Origin: Mucilaginibacter sp. UR6-1
GTDB taxonomy: Bacteria > Bacteroidota > Bacteroidia > Sphingobacteriales > Sphingobacteriaceae
Length of the DNA stretch: 64,000 bases
Reading direction: 5' to 3'
Assembly (NCBI RefSeq): GCF_020880975.1
Contig: NZ_JAJIWP010000001.1
Coordinates: 930,001-994,000 of the forward strand
In this document: one piece after another, positions 52,891-61,034 of the stretch
Position numbering within the stretch: the stretch's first letter is position 1
Layout of the letters: each line of letters starts with the position of its first letter
Program-made: the position numbers and the translations under genes
The notes under the pieces: generated by a model
Told to the model about the DNA's origin: nothing
The model's database searches: none
Seen by the model: only the letters and a program-made list of their open reading frames with translations

Positions 52891-53580
52891 TTAATTGTTT
52901 TTCCAGTGTTTAATAACGCGGTTGCCAAAAATGGTACTGCCCAATCTTATAAGGGTACTGCCCTGCTCAATGGCTATCTTATAGTCTGACGACATACCCA
53001 TTGACAGTACATTAAAGCTTTCCTCCTTACGGAAGTACGTTAGCTTGATGCCATCAAACAGCGTATGCAACTCGTAAAACTCTTCATTTATCTGCTTCTC
53101 GCTGTCGGTATTGGTAGCTATGCCCATCAGGCCGCGTATGCGTATATTTTTCAATTCGCTATATTCAGGCGAACGCAACAACTCGATCAACTCATCATAT
53201 TGCAGGCCGAATTTTGTTTCCTCATCGGCAATGTAAACCTGCAACAGGCAGTCAATCACACGCTTATTTTTTAGTGCCTGTTTATTGATCTCCTGTAAAA
53301 GCTTCAAACTGTCAACCGATTCAATAAGACTGATAAATGGTGCTATATATTTTACCTTATTGGTTTGCAGGTGGCCAATCAGGTGCCACTCAATATCTTT
53401 GGGCAATTGCTCATACTTTTCGGCAAGCTCCTGCACATTGTTTTCCCCAAATAAACGCTGCCCGGCATTATAAGCTTCCATAATATCTTCAGCGGGTTTT
53501 GTTTTTGATACGGCCAGCAATGCAACATTTATGGCATCGGTTTCGTTTTTTAAAGCGCGTATGTTATCTGCAATGCTCAT
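52891..53580 (-). CDS. yggS: YggS/PLPBP family pyridoxal-phosphate homeostasis protein
   Basis: A 229-residue single-domain PLP-binding protein with an alanine-racemase-like TIM barrel. The PLP lysine lies in LLAVSKTKP (about residues 22-30). Family blocks are RLFGENNVQELAEKYEQLP, WHLIGHLQTNKVKYI, the IRIRGLMGIATNTDSE region, LSMGMSSDYKIAIEQGSTLIRLGSTIFG near the end, and the C-terminal helix. It keeps free PLP in check and influences amino-acid metabolism. It is the first gene of the yggS-GNAT-DUF3298-lysC run, 42 bp from the divergent DUF4296 gene. Confidence 0.94.
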   Translation of the reverse strand: MSIADNIRALKNETDAINVALLAVSKTKPAEDIMEAYNAGQRLFGENNVQELAEKYEQLPKDIEWHLIGHLQTNKVKYIAPFISLIESVDSLKLLQEINKQALKNKRVIDCLLQVYIADEETKFGLQYDELIELLRSPEYSELKNIRIRGLMGIATNTDSEKQINEEFYELHTLFDGIKLTYFRKEESFNVLSMGMSSDYKIAIEQGSTLIRLGSTIFGNRVIKHWKNN

Positions 53581-53589
53581 ATTTATACG

Positions 53590-53597
53590 TAATTTTG
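53590..53597 (+). promoter_or_regulatory. -7 promoter element (TAATTTTG) for DUF4296-mutS2
   Basis: A TAnnTTTG match 25 bp before the ATG at 53623, inside the 42-bp gap to the divergent yggS. Confidence 0.55.
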
Positions 53598-53622
53598 CTC
53601 AATTAAGCCGCTAAATTAAATA

Positions 53623-54105
53623 ATGCGTAAATATATAATCCTGTTTTTTTCAGCTTTAGCTGTTTTTTGTTCCTGCGGTGATAATACACCCGATGGTATA
53701 CTTGACGAAAAAAGGATGGCCGATGTGCTTGTAGATGTACATATTGCCAACGGTACCATGTTCATGATACCAAGTATACCCGACAGTTTGTATAAATACG
53801 GCCTGGGCAAATACCTGCTGGTGTTTAAAAAGCATGGTACCGATTCGGCACAGTTTACCCGCAGCTATAAGTACTACACCAGGGATGTAGAAAAATTAGT
53901 AGCCATTTATGACGTTGTGAACAAAGGGCTTCAAAAAAAATCAGACTCGCTGAACAAAATATATTTAAAACAGCAGCAGCAACCACAAAAAATAAAACCG
54001 GAAAACCCTAAACCGGTACAAGTTACCGGCCCTGCCAAACCACGGCCAAACAAGCTGGTAAAGGATACAGTAAAAAGGATAAAGAGGAATGTTATACCCA
54101 AATAA
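53623..54105 (+). CDS. DUF4296 lipoprotein
   Basis: A 160-residue predicted lipoprotein (leader ending VFCSCGD, Cys18). The DUF4296 helical domain (about 28-115) has LDEKRMADVLVDVHIANG, YLLVFKKHGTDSAQFTRSYKYY and VEKLVAIYDVVNKGL. A Gln/Lys/Pro-rich tail follows. It is found widely in the phylum; function is unknown. Its last 17 bp overlap the start of mutS2 in another frame, so the two are translationally coupled. Confidence 0.9.
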   Translation: MRKYIILFFSALAVFCSCGDNTPDGILDEKRMADVLVDVHIANGTMFMIPSIPDSLYKYGLGKYLLVFKKHGTDSAQFTRSYKYYTRDVEKLVAIYDVVNKGLQKKSDSLNKIYLKQQQQPQKIKPENPKPVQVTGPAKPRPNKLVKDTVKRIKRNVIPK

Positions 54106-56449
54106 CAGTGCTGATAAGCTCGGCTTTAACGAGATAAAGGAACTGATAAAAGCACATTGCCTGAGTACTATGGGCCGCCAAATGGTGGACAAGATACAGG
54201 TGATGAACAATTACGATAATATTAAAAAGTTTTTAAGCCAGGCCGCTGAGTTTAAAAACATACTCACCAATGATGCCGCCCTGCCTATTCAGCATTTTTT
54301 TGATATAAAAACGCTGGCTAACAAGGCGCGTATTGAGGGCGCGTTTTTAAGCGAGGAAGAATTTTACCAGGTGCAGGCATCGCTATCGACAGTGTTTGCG
54401 GTGATAGCTTATTTTAACGAGCGTGAGGGGCAATACCCTAACCTGGAAGCTTTATTTGAGCACTTACCTATCGAGAAATCGATACTGAAAAAGATAGGAC
54501 TGGTAATTGACGAAAAGGGAAAGATAAGACCCAATGCTTCGCGAGATTTGATGGACATTACCAGCTCAATAGCAAAAGCCGAGCAGGAAGCACGCCGTAA
54601 AATAGACCAGATATTTAAAAGTGCCGCGGCTAATAACTGGACTGCAGACGGATCACTCACCGTGCGCGACGGCCGCCTGTGTATCCCGCTGCTGGCCGAA
54701 AACAAACGCAAGCTGAAAGGCTTTGTGCATGATGAATCGGCATCGGGACAAACTGTTTATATGGAGCCTGAGGAAGTGTTTACACTGAACAACCGCGTGC
54801 GCGACCTTGAATTTGAGCGCCGACGTGAGATTGTAAAAATACTCACCCAACTTACTGATGAGTTGCGGCCTTATGTGCCATTGCTGCTATCATACCACGG
54901 CCTGCTTACCAAGCTTGATTTTGTGCGTGCTAAAGCCCTGTTTGCTATTGACATTGATGGCTCGCTGCCGGAGGTTACTAATGATGCTACCATAAAATTG
55001 GTGAACGCCCGTCATCCGCTATTATACCTTAGCTTTAAAAAGGAACAACGCACGGTAGTACCCCTTAATGTTAACATTGATGAAGGCGCAAGGGTGATCG
55101 TTGTATCAGGCCCGAACGCCGGCGGCAAGTCGGTATGTATGAAAACGGTTGGTTTACTGCTGATGATGGTACAGGCGGGTTTGCTTATCCCTGCTGATGA
55201 TACCAGCCGCATGGGCGTATTCAAGCAGTTGTTTGTTGATATAGGCGATGATCAATCCATCGAAAGTGATTTGAGTACCTACAGCGCCCACCTGTCAAAA
55301 ATGAAATACTTTGCCGAAAATGCCAACGGCAAAACCATGATACTGATAGACGAGTTTGGTACCGGTACCGACCCGCAATTTGGCGGTCCTATTGCCGAGG
55401 CTGTGCTTGAATCGCTCAACCAAAAAAAGGTGAAGGGCATGGTTACCACCCACTACTCCAACCTTAAAATATTCGCCAGCAATACCGAGGGTTTAGAGAA
55501 TGCCTCAATGCTGTTCAATAATGTGGAGATGAAACCGCTTTACATACTGGAGGTTGGTAAACCCGGTAGTTCGTACGCTTTTGAGATAGCGCAAAAAATA
55601 GGGCTGCCAACACATGTGCTCAACCTGGCCAAAAACAAAATAAGCGCCGGGCAAAAAAAGGTGGATACTTTGCTGGTTGATCTGGAACGCGAAAAAAAAG
55701 AGATATATGATACCCGCATAAAGCTGAACAGCCAGCAACAAAAAGTAAATACTTTGCTGGCCGAGAATGCCAAGTTGCAGGAGTATCTGGAAGAAAATAA
55801 AAAGAACCTGATACGTGAGGCCAAACAGCAGGCACAAAGCATCATACTAAATGCCAATAAGCTGGTTGAGAATACCATTGCCGAAATAAAAAGCAGCAAT
55901 GCCGATAAGGAAAAAACCAAGGCCCTCCGCGATAATTTGACGGTAGAGCTTAAAAAGAATACTGTTAAAACCGAGCCTGCCAAACCGGCGGCCAACAATG
56001 AGGAGATACAAAAAGGTGATTGGGTAAAACTAACCGACTCTGAAACCACAGGCCAGGTTATCGAGATCAATAAGGATAATGTGGTGATAGCTATTGGCGA
56101 TCTGCGTACCGTTGTTAAGCGCAAGCGGGTACAAAAGGTGTCGAGCTCATCAGTACCCAAGGAGATCAGGCGCAGGTCAGCATCAAGCGTGGGCGACTAT
56201 TCGAGTTTTAGTCCGGAGATCGATGTACGCGGTATGCGCGGCGAAGAAGCCCTGTATACCATCGAAAAAATGCTCGACCGCGCTTTAATGATGAGCGTTA
56301 ACAGCATTAAGATACTCCACGGTAAAGGCGACGGCATTTTGCGCAAACTGATACGCGATTACCTAAAAAAGTACGATCAGGTTGACCGGATGGAGGATGA
56401 ACACGCCGACCGCGGCGGCGATGGTATCACTTATGTTTATTTGAGGTAA
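54089..56449 (+). CDS. mutS2: Endonuclease MutS2
   Basis: A 786-residue MutS-family ATPase with a C-terminal Smr nuclease domain. It is thought to limit recombination or rescue collided ribosomes, depending on species. The helical core/clamp (about 1-300) includes LTVRDGRLCIPLL and VHDESASGQTVYMEP. The ATPase has Walker A GPNAGGKS (about 341-348), Walker B ILIDEFGTGTDP, and a conserved TTHYSNLK. A long coiled coil (about 500-620) and a KOW-like segment (IQKGDWVKLTDSETTGQV) follow. The Smr domain (about 710-786) has IDVRGMRGEEA and the HGKGDGILR loop. It lacks the mismatch-recognition domain, as expected for MutS2. It overlaps the DUF4296 gene by 17 bp. Confidence 0.96.
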   Translation: MLYPNNSADKLGFNEIKELIKAHCLSTMGRQMVDKIQVMNNYDNIKKFLSQAAEFKNILTNDAALPIQHFFDIKTLANKARIEGAFLSEEEFYQVQASLSTVFAVIAYFNEREGQYPNLEALFEHLPIEKSILKKIGLVIDEKGKIRPNASRDLMDITSSIAKAEQEARRKIDQIFKSAAANNWTADGSLTVRDGRLCIPLLAENKRKLKGFVHDESASGQTVYMEPEEVFTLNNRVRDLEFERRREIVKILTQLTDELRPYVPLLLSYHGLLTKLDFVRAKALFAIDIDGSLPEVTNDATIKLVNARHPLLYLSFKKEQRTVVPLNVNIDEGARVIVVSGPNAGGKSVCMKTVGLLLMMVQAGLLIPADDTSRMGVFKQLFVDIGDDQSIESDLSTYSAHLSKMKYFAENANGKTMILIDEFGTGTDPQFGGPIAEAVLESLNQKKVKGMVTTHYSNLKIFASNTEGLENASMLFNNVEMKPLYILEVGKPGSSYAFEIAQKIGLPTHVLNLAKNKISAGQKKVDTLLVDLEREKKEIYDTRIKLNSQQQKVNTLLAENAKLQEYLEENKKNLIREAKQQAQSIILNANKLVENTIAEIKSSNADKEKTKALRDNLTVELKKNTVKTEPAKPAANNEEIQKGDWVKLTDSETTGQVIEINKDNVVIAIGDLRTVVKRKRVQKVSSSSVPKEIRRRSASSVGDYSSFSPEIDVRGMRGEEALYTIEKMLDRALMMSVNSIKILHGKGDGILRKLIRDYLKKYDQVDRMEDEHADRGGDGITYVYLR

Positions 56450-56461
56450 TGGTATTTTATA

Positions 56462-56546
56462 ATGTCATTTCGAAGCGGTAGCGAGAAATCTGTCTGCGTT
56501 CATAGCAAAGCGACAGATTTCTCCTCATACCTCGTCGAAATGACAT
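56462..56546. repeat. REP-like palindromic element
   Basis: A long imperfect inverted repeat: ATGTCATTTCGAAGCGG... (56462-56494) pairs with ...GTCGAAATGACAT (56512-56546), with inner GAGAAATCTGTC against GACAGATTTCTC. The TGTCATTTCGA plus GAGAAATCT words are, from memory, a common dispersed intergenic repeat in Sphingobacteriaceae. It lies between the convergent mutS2 and GH78 genes and may also act as a terminator. Confidence 0.7.
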
Positions 56547-56574
56547 CTGTTTTAACCAAGTATCGCCACTCTAA

Positions 56575-58893
56575 TTATCTTGTGTAAGTATAGGTACCTG
56601 CTGATACATTATACGTTTTATAATCTTTACCGGCAGCATCAGGCACGTTCACTTCGGCAGTGGTGCCTTTTGGTACAGTCACCTTTAGGGTGAGTTTGCC
56701 GTTCTCTATCTTCCAATCGCTGCTAATAGCGCCGTTCACGCTGTTAAAGCTGGCCTTGGCCCAGGTAAGCTTGCCGCCAATAATGGGTTTGATAATGATC
56801 TTTTTATAACCCGGCTCGGCAGCCTGTATACCGGTGATGTTTTTGTACATCCAGTTACCTATGGCACCATAAGCATAATGGTTAAAGCTGTTCATCACGG
56901 TAGTTTGGAATTCGCCATCAGGTTTTATGCCATCCCAGCGCTCCCAGATAGTAGTAGCGCCTTTTTTTACAGGGTATAACCAGCTCGGGAAGGTATCCTG
57001 TAAAAGCAGCGTGTAAGATAAATCAGCATATCCGTTTTTGCTTAAAACATGGCACAGGTATGGTGTGCCCACAAAACCCGTAGTTAAGTGGTTATTATAT
57101 AAAGCCACATTTTCGGCAAGGTAAGCCGCTGCTTTTTTGCGTGGCTCACCCTCGGGCAGCATATCAAATTGCAGCGCCAATACATAAGCGGTTTGCGTGT
57201 TCGACATCAGCCTGCCGCTACCCGTAACATACTCTTTATTAAAAGCGTCCTTCAGGCGTTTTAACAGGGCCTCATACCGGGTAACATCATCTGTTTTACC
57301 TAATACTTTGGCCGAATTTATTAATAACTGGGTTGAGTAGGCAAAAAAGCATTGTGCTATCTGGTACTTATCAGTAATAGCCTCGGTGCCATCATCATTA
57401 CCCGGACGGTAGCTCAGCCAATCGCCATAATGAAAACCGTAATGGTACAGGTTATCCTTATTAGTATGGCTTTCCATGTAACCTATCCACTTTTTCATGC
57501 TCTCGTATTGGTTTACCAGTATCTGCTTATCGCCATAAACCTCATACATCTCCCAGGGCACAATAGTAGCCACATCTCCCCAGCCGGTTGAACCGAACTC
57601 CCAGTTGCCCAGCACATTAGGCACTACGTGCGATATCGCCCCATCCTCACGCTGATCGGCAGCAACATCCTTTAACCATTTGGTAAAAAATTGCTTAACG
57701 TTAAAGTTATAAGCCGCTGTGCTAAAAAACGCCTGCGCGTCGCCTGTCCAGCCCAGGCGCTCATCGCGCTGAGGGCAATCTGTCGGCACATCTAAAAAGT
57801 TACCGCGCTGCCCCCAGGTAATGTTATGCTGCAATTGGTTAAGCAATGGGTTTGAGCATTCAAAGGTACCGGTAGGTTTCATGTCAGAGTACAGTGCAAC
57901 CGCTGTAAAATTCTCCGGTGTTATCTCTCCCGGGTAACCTTCTATCTTTATGTACCTGAAACCATAAAAAGTAAAATGTGGTTCAAAGGTTTCGCCGGCG
58001 GCATCGCCATTTAAAGTATAATTGGCCGTGGCCTTTGCAACACGCAGGTTAGCGGTATAAAAATTACCTTCCCTATCCAATACCTCGGCATGTTGTATGG
58101 TAATATGATCGCCGGATTTGCCCTTGGCTTTAACCATTACCCAGCCAACCAGATTCTGTCCAAAATCTATCACCTTTTCGCCTTTTGGCGTGGTCAGTAT
58201 CTTTACAGGCTTAAATGTTTCGTGCTTTTTAACCGTTTCATTTTCTGTAGGTATAAGGTTATCGTTATTAAAAGTAGCCACGGCAACCGGTTTCCAGGCA
58301 GCATCGTTAAATGCCACGTTGTCCCAATTCTTTTGAGTAAGGGTATGATCTACAGCCTCCCCATCATATATCTCGTTTCCCTGAATTTCACCATTGGCGG
58401 TTTTCCAGGTATTATTTGTGCTGATGGTTTCTTTACTTCCATCAGTATAAACCACACGCAGCTCTGCTAATAACCCCAGTTTTTTACCCCAATGGTTTTT
58501 ATTATCGCCCCAGCCTAAACTGCTCCTGCTCCAGCCGTTGCCTACTGCTACACCAACAGCATTTTTACCTTTGGTAATAAGTGCCTTTACATCATACTGC
58601 TGGTATTGCAGGCGTTTGTAATAGCTTGTCCAACCCGGGGTAAGGTAACTATCGCCTACACGTTTACCATTAATACGGGCCTCATACATGCCATGTGAGG
58701 TGATGAATAAGGTGGCCGACTTTATTTTCTTTTTAAGATCAAAAGTGGTACGATAGTATTGAGCCGGGCGGTTTGGAGCTTCATCGGTTGATGTTTCGAT
58801 CCAACTGGCTGTCCAGTTAGCCTGGTTTTGCTGGGCATGTAATACTTGTTGCGAGCTAAGCATTAATAACAATGCAGCTAAGGTTTTTCTCAT
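56575..58893 (-). CDS. Glycoside hydrolase family 78 alpha-L-rhamnosidase
   Basis: A 772-residue exported enzyme (signal peptide to about residue 20) that removes terminal alpha-L-rhamnose. An N-terminal beta-domain (ATLFITSHGMYEARINGKRVGD, YLTPGWTSYYKRLQYQQYDV) and a central beta-domain (KVIDFGQNLVGWVMVKAKG) precede the (alpha/alpha)6 catalytic domain. That domain has the hallmark FLDVPTDCPQRDERLGWTGD, WGDVATIVPWEMYEVYGD and the late TTIWERWDGI, SFNHYAYGAIGNWMY. A C-terminal beta-domain ends the protein. It is a little shorter than many GH78 enzymes. It is the last gene of the GH51-GH127-GH78 set, 111 bp after GH127. Confidence 0.95.
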   Translation of the reverse strand: MRKTLAALLLMLSSQQVLHAQQNQANWTASWIETSTDEAPNRPAQYYRTTFDLKKKIKSATLFITSHGMYEARINGKRVGDSYLTPGWTSYYKRLQYQQYDVKALITKGKNAVGVAVGNGWSRSSLGWGDNKNHWGKKLGLLAELRVVYTDGSKETISTNNTWKTANGEIQGNEIYDGEAVDHTLTQKNWDNVAFNDAAWKPVAVATFNNDNLIPTENETVKKHETFKPVKILTTPKGEKVIDFGQNLVGWVMVKAKGKSGDHITIQHAEVLDREGNFYTANLRVAKATANYTLNGDAAGETFEPHFTFYGFRYIKIEGYPGEITPENFTAVALYSDMKPTGTFECSNPLLNQLQHNITWGQRGNFLDVPTDCPQRDERLGWTGDAQAFFSTAAYNFNVKQFFTKWLKDVAADQREDGAISHVVPNVLGNWEFGSTGWGDVATIVPWEMYEVYGDKQILVNQYESMKKWIGYMESHTNKDNLYHYGFHYGDWLSYRPGNDDGTEAITDKYQIAQCFFAYSTQLLINSAKVLGKTDDVTRYEALLKRLKDAFNKEYVTGSGRLMSNTQTAYVLALQFDMLPEGEPRKKAAAYLAENVALYNNHLTTGFVGTPYLCHVLSKNGYADLSYTLLLQDTFPSWLYPVKKGATTIWERWDGIKPDGEFQTTVMNSFNHYAYGAIGNWMYKNITGIQAAEPGYKKIIIKPIIGGKLTWAKASFNSVNGAISSDWKIENGKLTLKVTVPKGTTAEVNVPDAAGKDYKTYNVSAGTYTYTR

Positions 58894-59004
58894 CAGTTTA
58901 TTGCAATGGTTTATAATCTGCTAATTTATGTGATCTGAAATTATAACCATCACGAACTGTCTGATGTAAAAAATCATTATTATATGATGTTGATAGTCGC
59001 TTGG

Positions 59005-61029
59005 CTATCTACCTGCCCTGCCGGCATCACTAAGCCACACCTTGTAAGCATGATCGCCACGGTTACCAAGTGCGAAAAATGGAATGGCCGTAAACTGTAT
59101 TTTATTATTTGTTGCGTGTGCTTCAATCACATTTACGCCGCCAAGTAACCGCGGTTTATTTACTCCCTGCAATAAGGTTTCTTTAGTAATACTGATGTTT
59201 TTTATATCGGTGTTATCGTTACCTTCCAACGCGTAAACCAGCGGGCCGGCGGCAATAGCCAATTTGTTCTCAATTGTTTTTACCTGCTTATTAGGCTCAA
59301 CCAGGCGTGGCTCAACAGGCAGGCTAAGCTCAATACGGTCGCCCTTCTTCCATTGGCGGTTGATAACCGCGTAGCCTTTCTCTATGTTCAACGGTTCATC
59401 ATTACCGTTTAGCTTTAACGTTACCTTGCCCTTAGTGGCTGATGTGTACAACCCGTACGGATTTTCGTTACCCTGCGCCCAACCCGGTACGCGTACCCTC
59501 ACTGCAAAATTTTGTGCCGATTCGGGGTCAACTGTTAACTCTACCCGGCCCTTCCAGGGGTACGCGGTTGTTTGCTTTATGCTGATGTTCTTATTTTTCA
59601 GCTTGAATTTGGCTGTACTGCCGATGAAAAGGTTTACATAAATATCCTTATCATTCTGCGCGTAAATATAACCTGGCAGCGCTCCTGCCATTTTCAATAA
59701 CATGGGCGGACAGCACGGGCAGCTATGCCAAACCCAGCGCGGATGTTTATCAGCAACCAGCGGATTTTCATAATGATAATGTGTGCCATCAAGCGACAGG
59801 CCCGATAGGATGTTATTGTACAAAGCCCGTTCAAACAGATCCATATATTTACCATCGGCCTGTAACTCATTCATGCGCTGACTGAAGAATGCTCCGCCAA
59901 TTGAAGCACAGGTTTCAAGGTATGCCGATTCGGGCAGAAAATAATCGTCGCCAAATTTTTCATCATTGGCAATAGCACCCTGCCCGCCGGTGATGAACGT
60001 ACGTTTACCGGCCATGTTATCCCAATATCTGTTTGCTACGCTGATGTAACGGGCATCGTTGGTATGTTCAGCCATGGCCACAATGGCTGTACCCAGCAGG
60101 GTTGCGCGCACGGCATGCCCTTCAATAGTTTGCTGATCAAATACCGGTTTATCATCCTGGTTATAAGCGCCGAATGTTTCACGTTTTCGTGAGCCATCGG
60201 CATCGGCAAAAACACCACGTTTTTCAACCCAGTATTTAGCTAAAGCAAAATAGTCATCAGCCTTTACCGGGGCATTCACCTGTTTTTGCACCGTCGGGTT
60301 ATTTTTAAACAGTAAATACATTTTAAAAAAAGCTTCCTCTGGCCCGGCATGGCCCGGTATCACGTTCAGCCTGGGGGCATTACCCATAACCTTGCTCATG
60401 TAATTGGCCATTTTAACCGCGACGGTGAGCAGCTTGGTTTTGCCCGTAGCCTGGTAATAATGTACGCCGGCTTCAACCAGCATACCCGCGTTGTACATAT
60501 CGTGCTGCCAGCGGTCGTCGCCGCCATTGGTACCCCAGCGTTGATTCGGGCGGTTGAGGGTAGTATATGTGTTGATATAGCCATCCTTATCGGCAGCCTG
60601 TGCGGCAGCAATACGGTCAATGTATGCATCTATCTTTTGCTCCAACTTTTTATCCGGATAAGCCACCAGCAGATCGGCCGCGCCGCGTATGGTTTCGTAA
60701 ACCAGGCCGTCATACCAGGGCGGGCCATCGCTGGTGCCGATATTGGTTTTACCCTGCGCCACACGGTCAAAATTCAAAAAGGCGTTGCGGGTACGACCCA
60801 TCTCCTTTTTTTCTTTAATGATATCCTCGCGGTCGGGCTCGTACTTACCTTCCAGTTTATTAAAAACATCATAAACGGTAACGGTATGCCAAACCTTTAA
60901 CTTTGGCGACCAAAAAGCATCCTTCACCTGCACATCGCGCAGGTTAATCGGCTTTATAATTTGCGTTTTTTGTGCTGATACTGATAAGGTAAAAGCACCC
61001 GCTATTAGTAGCGAAATATATTTTTTCAT
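59005..61029 (-). CDS. Glycoside hydrolase family 127 beta-L-arabinofuranosidase
   Basis: A 674-residue exported enzyme (signal peptide to about residue 19). It has the GH127 catalytic set: E372-T-C374 in LETCASIGGAFF, and C437-P-C439-C440 in HSCPCCPPMLL. These correspond to the Zn-binding Glu/Cys residues and Cys nucleophile of the characterised Bifidobacterium enzyme HypBA1. The (alpha/alpha)6 barrel covers about 20-440 and two beta-domains follow (FAVRVRVPGWA, GPLVYALEG). GH127 removes beta-L-arabinofuranose from plant glycoproteins or pectic side chains. The GH51 gene ends 5 bp upstream of its start, so the pair is co-transcribed. Confidence 0.95.
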   Translation of the reverse strand: MKKYISLLIAGAFTLSVSAQKTQIIKPINLRDVQVKDAFWSPKLKVWHTVTVYDVFNKLEGKYEPDREDIIKEKKEMGRTRNAFLNFDRVAQGKTNIGTSDGPPWYDGLVYETIRGAADLLVAYPDKKLEQKIDAYIDRIAAAQAADKDGYINTYTTLNRPNQRWGTNGGDDRWQHDMYNAGMLVEAGVHYYQATGKTKLLTVAVKMANYMSKVMGNAPRLNVIPGHAGPEEAFFKMYLLFKNNPTVQKQVNAPVKADDYFALAKYWVEKRGVFADADGSRKRETFGAYNQDDKPVFDQQTIEGHAVRATLLGTAIVAMAEHTNDARYISVANRYWDNMAGKRTFITGGQGAIANDEKFGDDYFLPESAYLETCASIGGAFFSQRMNELQADGKYMDLFERALYNNILSGLSLDGTHYHYENPLVADKHPRWVWHSCPCCPPMLLKMAGALPGYIYAQNDKDIYVNLFIGSTAKFKLKNKNISIKQTTAYPWKGRVELTVDPESAQNFAVRVRVPGWAQGNENPYGLYTSATKGKVTLKLNGNDEPLNIEKGYAVINRQWKKGDRIELSLPVEPRLVEPNKQVKTIENKLAIAAGPLVYALEGNDNTDIKNISITKETLLQGVNKPRLLGGVNVIEAHATNNKIQFTAIPFFALGNRGDHAYKVWLSDAGRAGR

Positions 61030-61034
61030 ACTGT

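Noticed and set aside
55540..56160. 206-residue antisense open frame in mutS2
   Set aside because: A Ser/Phe/Leu-rich translation typical of the reverse strand of a Lys/Glu-rich coiled coil; mutS2 is clearly the coding strand.
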